DNA of 64,000 bases, from positions 224,594 through 288,593 of the forward strand of contig JARVKA010000001.1 in NCBI GenBank assembly GCA_029775915.1. Direction: 5' to 3'. The position numbers and the translations under genes were made by a program. The stretch is from Nitrososphaeria archaeon (lineage in GTDB: Archaea; Thermoproteota; Nitrososphaeria; Nitrososphaerales; JANXEG01). Numbering within the stretch: the stretch's first letter is position 1; every line of letters starts with the position of its first letter. The notes beneath the pieces are model-generated. The model was given only the letters and a program-made list of their open reading frames with translations. It searched no databases and was not told the origin of the DNA. Below are positions 1 through 10,793 of the stretch, piece after piece.

Positions 1-261
1 CACACCTGTGAGCTTCGCTAAATTATAAATTTGAACCGATCTTAATCTTTCATCGAATAAAATAACATCTACCTTTAAATCCTTTACCATTTTTCTTACT
101 TCTTCAGCTTTACCAGAACCAATTCCAAACTTCGCCCTTTTAAGATATCTTTGTTTAACGATTTCAACTACTTCATATTCGGCCGCTTCCGCCAATCCTA
201 AAGCTTCTTCAATCACATATTTATCGGGATAAGTGATTAATATGCATCTCTTTTTTTGCAA
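1..261 (-). CDS. hflX: GTPase HflX, N-terminal part (truncated by window edge)
   Basis: Reverse-strand translation MQKKRCILITYPDKYVIEEALGLAEAAEYEVVEIVKQRYLKRAKFGIGSGKAEEVRKMVKDLKVDVILFDERLRSVQIYNLAKLTGV resembles the HflX N-terminal domain; TTG start; no ORF given in track. Confidence 0.75.
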   Translation of the reverse strand, partial: MQKKRCILITYPDKYVIEEALGLAEAAEYEVVEIVKQRYLKRAKFGIGSGKAEEVRKMVKDLKVDVILFDERLRSVQIYNLAKLTGV

Positions 262-282
262 GTCTTACCCCTTAAAGATAAA

Positions 283-684
283 TTATTCGCTTTCAACAGG
301 CACTAATAACTCCACTTTAAGAGAGTGCTCTATCTTTCTCGCTAATACATTATCTGGCTTAAGTTTGCCACTCTCTAAAAGCTTAATTACAGAAGGCTTT
401 TCATTAATCTTGCGACCCAATTGTTCTTGTGATAAACCAATTTTTTCACGTGCTTGCTTTATCACTTTAAAGTAATCCCTTCTTAACTCAAATTTGATTT
501 CTTTAATCTCATACTTAATTGTGGAAGAAGGTTGTGAAGATTGTGATACTTTCTTCATAACCTTCTTTGGAGAACCCAATTTTGAACATGAATTACAAAC
601 TATAAGTATTGCACCATCTACTTCAATATTTATACTTTGTCCATGTATCGCCCTTCCACAAATTTCACATCTTGCAGACATCAT
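283..684 (-). CDS. Multiprotein bridging factor 1-like protein (zinc ribbon + HTH)
   Basis: CEICGRAIHG...CNSC ribbon followed by Xre-type HTH (KIGLSQEQLGRKINEKPSVIKLLESGKLKPD), archaeal MBF1 pattern. Confidence 0.9.
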   Translation of the reverse strand: MMSARCEICGRAIHGQSINIEVDGAILIVCNSCSKLGSPKKVMKKVSQSSQPSSTIKYEIKEIKFELRRDYFKVIKQAREKIGLSQEQLGRKINEKPSVIKLLESGKLKPDNVLARKIEHSLKVELLVPVESE

Positions 685-838
685 TGATCTTTCAACTTAA
701 ACTAATTCACATTAAGCAAATCCATTTATTAAATTTACCTATTGCCTTAAAATACTTTTCTAAATTGGATTTACCTTTAAATTTAATACATCATTAATAA
801 CACCTAAATAAGAATAAAGAGTTATATAATGTAGCACT

Positions 839-1303
839 TTGGACTATAAAGTTAAGATAGCGATGATTGTGGATTACCTCTTTGGTAAAGGAGTTAGTAA
901 AAGCTTACCATTGGATGAATTGGAATTTATATTTTCACCAAAAACGAAAAGGTTAAGGAAAATTCTTTTGAATGGTAAGCTCGTAGCAACAGTAAGGCCT
1001 GATGGTGGTTTAGCCTTAACGGTTTTTGGTGCTGAGTTATTGAGTAAGAATGATAAATTTATGGAGAATTGTCTCATAATTCAAGATGATGCTATTAATT
1101 ATGTTTCACAAGGTCGTTCTGTATTTTGCAAGCATGTGGTGAAATGTGGAAAAAGGATTAAACCTAGTAGTGAAGTAGTTGTTTTAAATAGTTACGGTAG
1201 GGTATTAGCTGTGGGTAAAGCGATTCTTTCAGCTAAAATGATTAAAAAATTTAAGGAAGGAGTTGCTGTGAAAATTAGGCAAGGTGTTATGGATAATGTT
1301 TAG
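839..1303 (+). CDS. PUA-domain protein (archaeosine transglycosylase C-terminal-like)
   Basis: C-terminal PUA signature (GRSVFCKHVVKCGKRIKPSSEVVVLNSYGRVLAVGKAILSAKMI); TTG start; directly upstream of NAC. Confidence 0.75.
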   Translation: MDYKVKIAMIVDYLFGKGVSKSLPLDELEFIFSPKTKRLRKILLNGKLVATVRPDGGLALTVFGAELLSKNDKFMENCLIIQDDAINYVSQGRSVFCKHVVKCGKRIKPSSEVVVLNSYGRVLAVGKAILSAKMIKKFKEGVAVKIRQGVMDNV

Positions 1304-1628
1304 AGGTAGAGATATGAGGCGAATGCTTGAAAGAATGGGTGTAAATTTAGAACCCATACCAAATGTTGAAGAAGTAATTATTAAAACCTCTGATAAGGAG
1401 ATAATAATAAAAAATGCGAATGTTTCAGAAGTAAAAACAAAGGATTTCAGATTCTTTCAAGTAGTTGGTGGGGATGTTGAAGAAAAGATAAGGGAAAAGC
1501 CAAAGTTTTCAGAGGAGGATATATTATTGGTAGCTCAACAAGCTGGTGTTTCAAGAGAGAAAGCTTTAGCCGCATTAGAGGAGGCTAATGGAGAACCAGC
1601 AAAAGCAATTTTGAAGTTAATATCGTAA
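1296..1628 (+). CDS. nac: Nascent polypeptide-associated complex protein
   Basis: NAC domain plus C-terminal UBA (DILLVAQQAGVSREKALAALEEANGEPAKAILKLIS); internal ATG at 1296 preferred. Confidence 0.9.
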   Translation: MFRGRDMRRMLERMGVNLEPIPNVEEVIIKTSDKEIIIKNANVSEVKTKDFRFFQVVGGDVEEKIREKPKFSEEDILLVAQQAGVSREKALAALEEANGEPAKAILKLIS

Positions 1629-1681
1629 TTTTCATAACAACCAAATTGAGAGGCAATATATTCTTATTAGTTTAAGTTAAG

Positions 1682-1691
1682 GATATATATA
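1682..1691 (+). promoter_or_regulatory. Candidate TATA box of the A-ATPase operon
   Basis: gatatatata about 25-35 bp upstream of the TTG/GTG start of subunit F. Confidence 0.4.
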
Positions 1692-1715
1692 AGTATGTAG
1701 AATTCCCAACTCGAA

Positions 1716-2033
1716 TTGTCAGTCGTGGCAATTGGTGATCCAACCTTTATAGCTGGCTTTAAAATGATAGGGGTTGAGGGATTAAAAGCCATGAATGCGA
1801 GTGAAGTTTTAACCATCCTTAATGAAGTTTTAAAAACCAATAAATATTCTCTGATTATACTACCCGATAGATATGTTGATGCAACTGCTGAAATTAGATC
1901 GAGAGTAATAAAAGAGGGTAGGGTAACTCCAATCTTCTCATTCATCCCAGATTATACTGGCATTAAGGGAAAAAGGATTGAGGAACTTAAAAAGAGTGTG
2001 AGTTTAGCGGTAGGGGCGAGGTTAAAGCTTTGA
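1716..2033 (+). CDS. atpF: A-type ATP synthase subunit F
   Basis: VVAIGDPTFIAGFKMIGVEG; first gene of the ATPase operon. Confidence 0.85.
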   Translation: MSVVAIGDPTFIAGFKMIGVEGLKAMNASEVLTILNEVLKTNKYSLIILPDRYVDATAEIRSRVIKEGRVTPIFSFIPDYTGIKGKRIEELKKSVSLAVGARLKL

Positions 2034-2326
2034 GCTTGGAGGAACTCATTATAGAGGAGGAAAAAGCACTAAAATCAATTGAAGATGCTAAAAGGCAAGC
2101 TGAGGATATCATAAATAAAGCGAAAGAAGAAGCAAGAAGAATTTTATTAACGCAACGTGAGCGAGTTGATGCAATTATACAAAGAGAGAGGGAAGAGGCT
2201 GAGAAAGAGGCTGAGAGAATTTTAAGAGAATTTAAAGAGAAGGCTGAAAGTTTTAAGAAAATCCCAAATGAAAAGTTTGAAGAAGCGGTTAATTTCGTTA
2301 TAAAAAAGGTGTTGGGAATTGAGTAG
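2030..2326 (+). CDS. A-type ATP synthase subunit H (coiled coil)
   Basis: Short Glu/Lys/Ala-rich coiled coil between F and E; 4-nt overlap with F. Confidence 0.75.
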   Translation: MSLEELIIEEEKALKSIEDAKRQAEDIINKAKEEARRILLTQRERVDAIIQREREEAEKEAERILREFKEKAESFKKIPNEKFEEAVNFVIKKVLGIE

Positions 2327-2945
2327 CGGGTTTGAGTTTATAAAGCAAGGTATTAAACAAAGAGCTTCAGCACAAATCCAACAAATTTTATTAAGTGCTG
2401 AAGAAGAGGCTAAAAAAATCATTATAAATGCTGAGAATGAAGTTAAAGAGGCGGTTATGCGCATATCCAAGCCTGAAGTTATGATAATTAGAAAAAAGAT
2501 TCTTGGATCGGCTTTAGTAGAGGGTAGAAAAGCTATACTTAATGCAAGAGAAGAAATGATATCAAAAGTCTTTGAGGAAGCTAAAAAAAGGTTGTTTGAA
2601 TTAGCTAATAAAAGATCTTCTGAATACAACACGATTCTCATAGAGTTATTAAAAGAGGCTATAAAAAAGATTGGTGAGAAAGAGGTAATCGTGAGTGGTA
2701 ATCAAAAAGATATCGATTATCTTAAGAAGAATTTAAACACCATTATTAAGAAAATTAGTAAAGAATTAGGATACGATGTTGGAATAAAGGTAAATGATGT
2801 GCCTTACAATTGTATGGGAGGAGTTATTGTTTATAATCCTAATAAGACTAAAGTTTTCTATAACACCATTGAAGGTAGATTGATTGGAATGTATGATGAA
2901 TTAAGATATGGGATTAGTAAGAAATTGTTTGAGGAGGTTAGGTAG
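2319..2945 (+). CDS. atpE: A-type ATP synthase subunit E
   Basis: N-terminal coiled coil plus C-terminal IVYNPNKTKVFYNTIEGRL. Confidence 0.85.
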   Translation: MSSGFEFIKQGIKQRASAQIQQILLSAEEEAKKIIINAENEVKEAVMRISKPEVMIIRKKILGSALVEGRKAILNAREEMISKVFEEAKKRLFELANKRSSEYNTILIELLKEAIKKIGEKEVIVSGNQKDIDYLKKNLNTIIKKISKELGYDVGIKVNDVPYNCMGGVIVYNPNKTKVFYNTIEGRLIGMYDELRYGISKKLFEEVR

Positions 2946-2947
2946 AT

Positions 2948-4708
2948 ATGTTAAAAGGTGAGATAATTAGAGTTTATGGATCACTTATTATAGGTAAGAA
3001 TGTACCGAATGCAAAAATTGGTGACGTGGTTCAAGTAGGCCCGCTAAAACTCATAGGTGAGATTATTAGAATACGTGGGAATGAAGTTTCCATTCAATGC
3101 TATGAAGATACGAGTGGCTTAAAGCCTGGCGATGAAATTTTAAATACTGAGCGGCCTTTAACTGCTGAATTGGGCCCAGGGTTAATTGGTAATATATATG
3201 ATGGTTTAGAGTTTTCAGAAAGTGTTATTCGAACAATCGCGGGAGACTTTATGAAAAAAGGTGTTAGAACAGCACCTTTAAGTAGGGATAAGAAATGGCA
3301 CTTTACACCAAAGGTTAAGAATGGCGATAAAGTTGTTGAAGGAGATATCATAGGAACTACGCGTGAGACTCTCATGATAGAGCATAGAATTTTGGTACCT
3401 GTTGGTTTAAGTGGTGTAATTCGTGAAATAAAAGAAGGTGATTATACAATTACAGACCCTATAGCTACACTTGAGTCGAATGGTAAAAAAATAGATTTAA
3501 CTATGATGCAAACATGGCCTGTGAGAATACCTAGACCTTACAAAAGCCGCTTACCATTAACAGAACCTTTATTAACTGGGCAAAGGGTTATCGATTCCTT
3601 CTTCCCAATCGCAAAGGGTGGAACAGCCGCAATACCTGGAGGCTTTGGTACTGGAAAAACGGTTACTTTACATCAAATAGCAAAGTGGGCAGCTGCTGAT
3701 ATAATTCTTTACATAGGTTGTGGAGAAAGAGGTAATGAGATGGCTGATGTCGTTACTCACTTCCCTGAGTTGGAAGATCCAAGAAGTGGTAAGAAATTGA
3801 TAGAGAGAACTATAATGATAGCGAATGTTAGTAATATGCCAGTTTCAGCTCGTGAGGCGAGTATATACATGGGCGTTACCATAGCGGAGTATTTTAGAGA
3901 TCAAGGTTATGATGTGGCTATAATGGCAGATTCAACTTCAAGATGGGCTGAGGCTTTAAGAGATATAAGTGGTAGGCTTGAGGAGATACCTGCGGAAGCT
4001 GGGTATCCAGCTTATTTGCCAGAGAGAATAGCGGAGTTTTATGAGAGAGCTGGTAGAGTTGTTACATTAGGTAGTGAGTATCGAGTAGGTTCAGTTACAA
4101 TTATGGGTGCTGTATCACCTCCAGGTGGCGATTTTAGTGAGCCTGTTACATCATTAACGTTAAGATTCGTAGGCACTTTATGGGCTTTAGATACCGCTTT
4201 AGCATTCCGTAGGCATTTCCCTGCGATTAATTGGTTAATGAGTTTTAGTAGATATGTAGAGCTTGTGAGTAAGTGGTGGCAAACTTACGATAAAGAATGG
4301 TTAAAGTATAAAACTAAAGCAACAGCTATTTTAGAGGAGGCATCGAAGATTGAGGAGATAGCTAGAATTATTGGTGAAAAAGCTTTACCTGATGATCAGC
4401 GCTTGATTTTATTGGTTGCAGAGATGATAAGAGAGGGCTTTTTAGTTCAACACGCATTTCATGAAGTTGATACTTATTGTGAGCCTGAGAAGCAAAGTAA
4501 ATTGCTTAGATTACTTATTGAGTTTTATGAGTTTACCGAACCTTTAATTAAAGCTGGAATTCCTATAGAGAAAATTAGAGAATTCAAAAGTATCGTTGAA
4601 TTAATGAGGTTAAAAGAAAGAAGAGAGGTTGAATATATCGATAAAGTTAAGAATAAAGTTCTAGAAGAAGTTAAAACTTTAGCTAAGCAATATGGGGTGG
4701 AGGTATAA
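2948..4708 (+). CDS. atpA: A-type ATP synthase subunit A (catalytic)
   Basis: P-loop [47 protein letters not shown]. Confidence 0.98.
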   Translation: MLKGEIIRVYGSLIIGKNVPNAKIGDVVQVGPLKLIGEIIRIRGNEVSIQCYEDTSGLKPGDEILNTERPLTAELGPGLIGNIYDGLEFSESVIRTIAGDFMKKGVRTAPLSRDKKWHFTPKVKNGDKVVEGDIIGTTRETLMIEHRILVPVGLSGVIREIKEGDYTITDPIATLESNGKKIDLTMMQTWPVRIPRPYKSRLPLTEPLLTGQRVIDSFFPIAKGGTAAIPGGFGTGKTVTLHQIAKWAAADIILYIGCGERGNEMADVVTHFPELEDPRSGKKLIERTIMIANVSNMPVSAREASIYMGVTIAEYFRDQGYDVAIMADSTSRWAEALRDISGRLEEIPAEAGYPAYLPERIAEFYERAGRVVTLGSEYRVGSVTIMGAVSPPGGDFSEPVTSLTLRFVGTLWALDTALAFRRHFPAINWLMSFSRYVELVSKWWQTYDKEWLKYKTKATAILEEASKIEEIARIIGEKALPDDQRLILLVAEMIREGFLVQHAFHEVDTYCEPEKQSKLLRLLIEFYEFTEPLIKAGIPIEKIREFKSIVELMRLKERREVEYIDKVKNKVLEEVKTLAKQYGVEV

Positions 4709-4709
4709 A

Positions 4710-6098
4710 ATGGTTGAGAAGTATGGATTGATTTACAAAACGGTACGTGAGATACGTGGTCCACTTATATTCGTTGAAGGGATTAAAGATGCTCTTTATA
4801 ATGAGCTCGTTGAAGTAAAGTTACCTGATGGGAGTGAAATACTTGGTAGTGTGCTTGATACAAGTGCTGGGATGGCTATAGTACAAGTCTTTGGAGCTAC
4901 TCAAGGATTGGAGCTTGGTGTTACAGCTAGATTTACAGGTGATGTTATAAGAATTCCAGTATCGAGTGAAGTAATAGGGCGAGTATTTAGTGGGAGTTAT
5001 AAGCCACTCGATGGCATGCCCCCACCACTCGGTGAAAAGCGTGAGATACATGGCGCAGCTATAAATCCAACAGCTAGAGAGCCACCTAGTGAGTTTATAC
5101 AAACTGGAATATCAGCTATTGATGGTATGAATTCACTAGTGAGAGGGCAAAAGCTTCCATTTTTCTCTGAAGCTGGCTTACCTCACAATATTGCTGCAGC
5201 TCAAGTAGCACGCCAAGCAACCGTTCCGGGAAAAGAGGAGGATTTTGCTGTCGTTTTTTGTGCTATGGGAATTAAGCATGAGGAGTATGAATTCTTTAGA
5301 AGGGAATTTGCTGAGACAGGCGCTCTTGAGAGATGTGTTATGATTTTAAATTTAGCTGATGATCCAATTATTGAAAGAATAATCGCTCCTCGAATCGCAT
5401 TAACTATAGCTGAATACTTAGCATACGATTTAGATATGCATGTGCTAGCTATGTTAACCGATATGACCAATTATGGTGAAGCTTTAAGATCTATCTCCAT
5501 AGCAAGGGAAGAAGTACCTACTCGAAAAGGCTATCCTGGCTATTTATATACTGATTTAGCATCCATTTATGAAAGATGTGGTAGGATTAAAGGAAAGAAA
5601 GGATCCGTTACTGTATTCCCCATTTTAACGATGCCCGGTGGTGATATAACACATCCAATCCCAGATTTGAGTGGATACATTACTGAAGGTCAATTAATCT
5701 TTGATAGAGATTTACATTTAAGAGGTATTTACCCTCCTATTAACGTTCTCCCATCACTTTCTAGATTAATGAAGGATGGAATTGGTCCTGGTAGAACTCG
5801 TAAGGATCATGCTGATGTCTCAAATCAACTTTATATGGCTTATGCTGAAGGTGTAAAAGCTAGAGGCTTGGCTAGAATTATTGGTGAGGTTGGGCTTAGT
5901 GAGAGAGAAAGAAAGTATTTAAGATTTGCAGATGAATTCGAAATGAAATTCGTAAATCAAGGGGTTTATGAGAATAGACCGATAGAGAGAACTTTAGAAA
6001 TAGCATGGGATCTTCTCGCTTTATTACCTGAGCATGAGTTAATTAGGATTAGAGAGGAATATATAAGAGAGTATCATCCGAGGTATAGAAAAGCGTAA
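4710..6098 (+). CDS. atpB: A-type ATP synthase subunit B
   Basis: [42 protein letters not shown] at 4710 preferred over the GGGTGG start of the listed ORF. Confidence 0.97.
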   Translation: MVEKYGLIYKTVREIRGPLIFVEGIKDALYNELVEVKLPDGSEILGSVLDTSAGMAIVQVFGATQGLELGVTARFTGDVIRIPVSSEVIGRVFSGSYKPLDGMPPPLGEKREIHGAAINPTAREPPSEFIQTGISAIDGMNSLVRGQKLPFFSEAGLPHNIAAAQVARQATVPGKEEDFAVVFCAMGIKHEEYEFFRREFAETGALERCVMILNLADDPIIERIIAPRIALTIAEYLAYDLDMHVLAMLTDMTNYGEALRSISIAREEVPTRKGYPGYLYTDLASIYERCGRIKGKKGSVTVFPILTMPGGDITHPIPDLSGYITEGQLIFDRDLHLRGIYPPINVLPSLSRLMKDGIGPGRTRKDHADVSNQLYMAYAEGVKARGLARIIGEVGLSERERKYLRFADEFEMKFVNQGVYENRPIERTLEIAWDLLALLPEHELIRIREEYIREYHPRYRKA

Positions 6099-6712
6099 TG
6101 GCATTAGCAATGGGAAGGGTTAAACCAACAAAGGGCTTTTTAATCGAGTTAAAGAAGCGTATAGCATTCATTGAAGAAGGGTATAGGTTACTTAAATTAA
6201 AGAGAGAAGAGTTGGCTAAAACTATTAGATCTTATTTAGAATTTTTAGAAGCGAAAAGAGCAGATTTTGAAACTAAGATTGAAAAAGCTCTTAGTGAGAT
6301 GAGAAATGCATATGCATTTTTAGGATCGAGTGAAGTGGAGACTCAAATCAACCCTCTTGAGATGCTTACAATTCAAGTTTATCCAAAGAGTGTTATGGGA
6401 TGCTTAATACCTTATGTAAAAGAAATTAATAAGGTTAAAGTGAGGTTAAATCCAGTTTTAAGATCTGTTGCAAAAAAGTTTGAAGCTTTAATTGATGATT
6501 TAGTGAAGATGGCAGAGATAGAATCCTCTATAGAAAGAATAGCTGAAGAGTTGGGTGCAACCAATAGAAAGGTAAATGCATTGGAGAAATATGTTATACC
6601 TGAGCTTAAGCGTAGTGCAAAATATATTGAAGATATGCTCGATGAGGAGATGCTTGAAGAAGTTATAAGAACTAAGATTGTGAGAAATAAGTTAACGGGG
6701 CGCCGTGCTTAA
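6098..6712 (+). CDS. atpD: A-type ATP synthase subunit D
   Basis: VKPTKGFLIELKKRIAFIEEGYRLLKLKREEL; NALEKYVIPELKRSAKYIEDMLDEE. Confidence 0.95.
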   Translation: MALAMGRVKPTKGFLIELKKRIAFIEEGYRLLKLKREELAKTIRSYLEFLEAKRADFETKIEKALSEMRNAYAFLGSSEVETQINPLEMLTIQVYPKSVMGCLIPYVKEINKVKVRLNPVLRSVAKKFEALIDDLVKMAEIESSIERIAEELGATNRKVNALEKYVIPELKRSAKYIEDMLDEEMLEEVIRTKIVRNKLTGRRA

Positions 6713-7911
6713 TGGTTGAATATATTCTCGTTAGTTGCCATGCTTTTAAAACTCATCTTTTACCAAAGTCTATGATTTACTCTCTTTGTACGGCTGAAGA
6801 TGTGAGGAGCATTGTAGATGCTTTATTGCAAACAGATTATGGTGCAGATTTATCAAGACAAACAAAAGTCGATGCTCACACTTTAGAGAGAATTTTTAGT
6901 ACAAAGTTAGTTGAGCGATACTCACACCTTATAAAGTTGATTGAGCGATATACAGGCCTTGTAAAGTTGGTTGAGAGGCATGCGAGTCTTTTAAAGTTGG
7001 TTGAGAGGCATGCGAGTCTTTTAAGGTTGGTTGAACAATATAAGGACTTTGCTCCTTACTCTATAGGGTTTATGGAGAGTTCTTTATGGAGGATTTATGA
7101 GGAAAGTTTGGGTCAAATAGAGCCTCCTCCAAAGGGCATATGTAGTATTATTAAAGCGTATACTCGAAAACTTGAACTTCAGAATGTAATAAGAATTTTG
7201 AGGGGTAAGTTTACTAAAACGCCTAATGAACTTATTGAAGAATATCTTATCCCATTAAAAGAACTCTCTAATATTAGATTTAATGACCTTTTGAAAGCGG
7301 ATAGTATCGATGTAGCAGTTAGGATGCTTGGAAATACAATTTATAGTCAAATCACTGAAGCTTTGAAATTATCACATGAGTTTAAAAGTTTTCTACCAAT
7401 TGAAATGAAACTTTGGACTTTATATTATAATTATCTTTTAGGCGCTTTATCTAATGTTCCTAAAAGTGAAAGAGAGGATTTAAAGCGCATAATAGGGACT
7501 GAAATAGATGCTATTAATACCTTAATTTGTACTGCTTCCATCGTTTATGGTTATGGTAAAGAGTTTGTAAGAAGTCTTATTATACCATTCTCTTTCAAAG
7601 TTACGATTGATACATTCAAGATCGCTATGCAAGCTGAGAGTATAGAAACTTTAAAGAGGTTATTAAGCCCTTATGCTAAAATTATCGATCATATTGTGAA
7701 TGGAGATGATATCTCAGCTCAAGTTGAGTCATATAGATACATTCGAAAAGAGGCTGAAAAGCAACTTTTAAAAGACTCTACTTATGCCTATGTTCTCTCC
7801 TACATGTTATTATGTGAGATAGAGTATAAGGATCTTACTTTAATAGCATTAGGGAAGCAATATGGCTTAAAGCCAGAAGAGTTAAGACCTCGTCTCATAA
7901 GTTCAGATTAA
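6712..7911 (+). CDS. atpC: A-type ATP synthase subunit C
   Basis: Position in operon; YENV-type alpha-helical C subunit with RIIGTEIDAINTLICTASIVYG motif. Confidence 0.85.
   Translation: MVEYILVSCHAFKTHLLPKSMIYSLCTAEDVRSIVDALLQTDYGADLSRQTKVDAHTLERIFSTKLVERYSHLIKLIERYTGLVKLVERHASLLKLVERHASLLRLVEQYKDFAPYSIGFMESSLWRIYEESLGQIEPPPKGICSIIKAYTRKLELQNVIRILRGKFTKTPNELIEEYLIPLKELSNIRFNDLLKADSIDVAVRMLGNTIYSQITEALKLSHEFKSFLPIEMKLWTLYYNYLLGALSNVPKSEREDLKRIIGTEIDAINTLICTASIVYGYGKEFVRSLIIPFSFKVTIDTFKIAMQAESIETLKRLLSPYAKIIDHIVNGDDISAQVESYRYIRKEAEKQLLKDSTYAYVLSYMLLCEIEYKDLTLIALGKQYGLKPEELRPRLISSD
6904..7053 (+). repeat. Five in-frame 30-bp (10-aa) tandem repeats within atpC
   Basis: KLVERYSHLI/KLIERYTGLV/KLVERHASLL/KLVERHASLL/RLVEQYKDFA; units 6964-6993 and 6994-7023 are nucleotide-identical. 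Confidence 0.95.
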
Positions 7912-8174
7912 CTTTTTAACTTCTTCCTCTTAATATGGGAGATGATAAAAGCTAACGCGATAGGCCAGAAGATTGCAAGAGTTAAAGCTGAAATGAATAA
8001 AACTGCGAAAATCTCTGCTTTTGATGGGTTAGTTTTTAGCCAAATTAAGATTAAAAGTATACCAACGGCTTGAGTGGAGATAAGCACAAGTAAATAATCC
8101 CTGAGTAAATTCAGAGCAAATTTTTGTCGCTCAATAGATTGCGAGTTTTCTCCACTCATGTGTTTATACTTCAA
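7908..8174 (-). CDS. Small two-TM protein, 88 aa, downstream of ATPase I/K
   Basis: Two hydrophobic segments; follows subunit K on the same strand after 26 bp. Confidence 0.6.
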   Translation of the reverse strand: MKYKHMSGENSQSIERQKFALNLLRDYLLVLISTQAVGILLILIWLKTNPSKAEIFAVLFISALTLAIFWPIALAFIISHIKRKKLKS

Positions 8175-8200
8175 TTTAATGGCTCTTAAATATTAAAGTA

Positions 8201-8515
8201 TTAACTAATCCAAATGAGGAATGATACGAGCAAGCCATATATAGCGATTCCTTCAGCCATGCCTACGTATATTATTGTACGTCCAAAAAGCTCTGCTTTT
8301 TCAGTTATACTTGCTATTGAAGCAGCACCAGTCTTACCAAGCGCATAACCAGCACCTACAGATGCAACGCCTACGGATGTTGCCATACTTATAAACTTTG
8401 AAGCTTCAGCTAAAGGTTCAGCCGAACCTGCGTAAGCCAAGCCTACTATTAATGGAAGGATTGCTATTAGAGTTATATATGGGATTAATAATTTAATTGG
8501 ATTTACCATTAACAT
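8201..8515 (-). CDS. atpK: A-type ATP synthase proteolipid subunit K
   Basis: GAGYALGKTGAASIASITEKAELFGRTIIYVGMAEGIAIYGLLVSFLIW; Glu in TM hairpin; signal-like N-terminus. Confidence 0.93.
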   Translation of the reverse strand: MLMVNPIKLLIPYITLIAILPLIVGLAYAGSAEPLAEASKFISMATSVGVASVGAGYALGKTGAASIASITEKAELFGRTIIYVGMAEGIAIYGLLVSFLIWIS

Positions 8516-8545
8516 CCCCCCTATTAGGTATTAAGGTATGTATTA

Positions 8546-10426
8546 TTAAAGTTTAAATGGGGAAAAGGCATAGCCCGTACCTCTAAAGAACTTCGTACCA
8601 AACTCATAGTAAAGGAGACGGAGAGCTTGTATCATCACAACGAGTAACTCTAAAGTTAAGCAGAATAGATTGAGAAATACATAACCAATACCAATACCTA
8701 ATGTTGGGCTTACTAACATTAACTCATGAGTTACTATAGCAAAGGCTATATGTGCTATAGCAAAGCCTGCAAGCCTTGCAAATGACATCATATTTGCTAA
8801 AAATCCAATCGCATCCTCTATTATAGGACCTATACTCATCGATATGCCCTCTTTCATTAAGATCGATTTTACAGGCATTAAGAGAAGACCGATGATAAAG
8901 ATGAAGAAAGACCAATGGGTAAATACGCCCATTGCCAATGCAGGAAATTCAAGCACTTTTGGTATAACTGTAATACCAATAAAGTGAAAAGCTGTTAAAA
9001 CCAAGCCTAAGAATGTAATTAAGCCAGCTAAACCTCTTTCACCAAATAAAGCTTCGATCTTTTCACCAGCGTTAAAATCATTTATTATATTGAAGATTAA
9101 AGCAATGATCATAGCAGCTATACCAAAGAATATTGCAATTTTAATCAACCAAACTACATTCACAGAGTATTTGAGCCAACCCGGTTGTAAGTTTGGAATT
9201 AATGGTTGAATCTCTGTTAAAAAGAATTCTCCAGTTAATAAGCCAAAAAATATGGCAGATAATCCTAAACCGATCATCATCTTCCCAACCCTTTTCATAC
9301 TCATGCCCATCATCGGCTTTTTACGAATGTAAGCGAATAATATCCCTAAAAGAAGTATTGCAATTCCTTGACCCGCGTCTGGAAACATAATTCCAAACAT
9401 AATCGTCCATAAAATACCGAATATTGGTGTCGGATCAAGCTCTTTTGGATGAGGAATCCCATATTGTTTAGTTAAAGTCTCAAATATGGAGAAAATCTTT
9501 GGATTCTTTATTATAGTAGGTATCAACTCCTCATGCTTAGGATCCTCATAATAAATAGCTAATTGACCATTCACCTCATCCTTAACTCTTTCTGGAAATT
9601 TTTGAAGAATATTCAAAGCATCTATAGGCACCCAACCACTCATCACACTTACCATCTTACTCCTTAATAATTTTGATATGCCTCTCGCAATCTCTAATGA
9701 ATATTTAATACGTTTACCAAAGCTTAACTTAATCAACAATTCTGAAATCTCATTCTTTTTTTGAGCGATCTCTCGCTCAACCCAATTAACGGCATCCTCT
9801 ATCTTCCCAGGGACTTCACTAGGCAATTTAAACTCTTTAAAATCTGGATAAAGAACCTCGGTAATGATTTGTTTTGCATCAATCAACCCACCAACATAAA
9901 GAAAAACTTCAGTTTCAGATATAGGAGCAAGTCTATATTCAATATCACTTCTCGCTTTTAATACTTCTTCAACCTTTGTAATTGAAGTTAATGGTAAAAT
10001 CCCCGCCTTTGTAAATATGTGTTCAAATTCACCAAGACTTTTCGGATCCACTTTTTGATTCTTTAATATATCAATCATTTTTTTCAATTCTTTAAGTTGG
10101 TTAAGAGTTGCAACATCACTCTCCAATTTGGAGATAATCTCTTCTAACTCTTTTATTGGGATTTTCGTTAAAGTAATTTCAACCTTTAATTCTTTAGGCT
10201 CTTGAATTTCACCAATTAATTGATTGTAAAGTGAGTTAAATCTCCCATAAAGTTCAGTATACTTTGCAACTTCTTCCTCGTTACCCACCTCTCTTAATCC
10301 TTTAAACTCATCTTCACGAAGTTTTTTCAACTCCATAATGCCTAATTTTCCAAGCTCACTAAGTATAAAGTCTTCATACTCTGTAAGTGTTACAATAGTG
10401 ATCTTCTTAACAGTTATTATCATCAC
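8546..10426 (-). CDS. atpI: A-type ATP synthase subunit I
   Basis: FGIMFPDAGQGI, FLANMMSFARLAGFAIAHIAFA, ALRLLYYEFGTKFFRGTGYAFSPFKL. Confidence 0.95.
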   Translation of the reverse strand: MMIITVKKITIVTLTEYEDFILSELGKLGIMELKKLREDEFKGLREVGNEEEVAKYTELYGRFNSLYNQLIGEIQEPKELKVEITLTKIPIKELEEIISKLESDVATLNQLKELKKMIDILKNQKVDPKSLGEFEHIFTKAGILPLTSITKVEEVLKARSDIEYRLAPISETEVFLYVGGLIDAKQIITEVLYPDFKEFKLPSEVPGKIEDAVNWVEREIAQKKNEISELLIKLSFGKRIKYSLEIARGISKLLRSKMVSVMSGWVPIDALNILQKFPERVKDEVNGQLAIYYEDPKHEELIPTIIKNPKIFSIFETLTKQYGIPHPKELDPTPIFGILWTIMFGIMFPDAGQGIAILLLGILFAYIRKKPMMGMSMKRVGKMMIGLGLSAIFFGLLTGEFFLTEIQPLIPNLQPGWLKYSVNVVWLIKIAIFFGIAAMIIALIFNIINDFNAGEKIEALFGERGLAGLITFLGLVLTAFHFIGITVIPKVLEFPALAMGVFTHWSFFIFIIGLLLMPVKSILMKEGISMSIGPIIEDAIGFLANMMSFARLAGFAIAHIAFAIVTHELMLVSPTLGIGIGYVFLNLFCLTLELLVVMIQALRLLYYEFGTKFFRGTGYAFSPFKL

Positions 10427-10793
10427 TATGGGAGCATGGAGATTGAATTAAAAAACTTTACCTTTAATTTTTTAATATCTATGCGTGAGTATGCTGAAGT
10501 TAGAATTAAATTAATAATCGATACACTCACAAATTCTCTTTTCATGATAAACCTCGTCTCCAGCATTTTATATAGCTTTTAACTTTAATTCTAAAATATT
10601 GTCAAATAAAAATGAGCATGAGGCTTGTTAAGATAAAGCAAATAAATAATTATTCACTGGTATGTTAGTTTAGTGTTAGTAAGCAAAAATTATTTTTTCT
10701 TAAAAAATCTAACACTAATATAACTTTATCACACAAATTAATGAGTTGAACGAATAGACTTTTAAGATATAATAATTTTCATTATTTTAACAA

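Noticed and set aside
2222-2641. 139-aa antisense ORF over the ATPase E gene
   Set aside because: Lies opposite a strongly supported CDS; low-complexity hydrophobic translation typical of AT-rich antisense
10430-10793. Intergenic region between V4R and atpI as a hidden gene
   Set aside because: Only very short frames (for example 18 aa) and AT-rich sequence; no promoter-terminator pair
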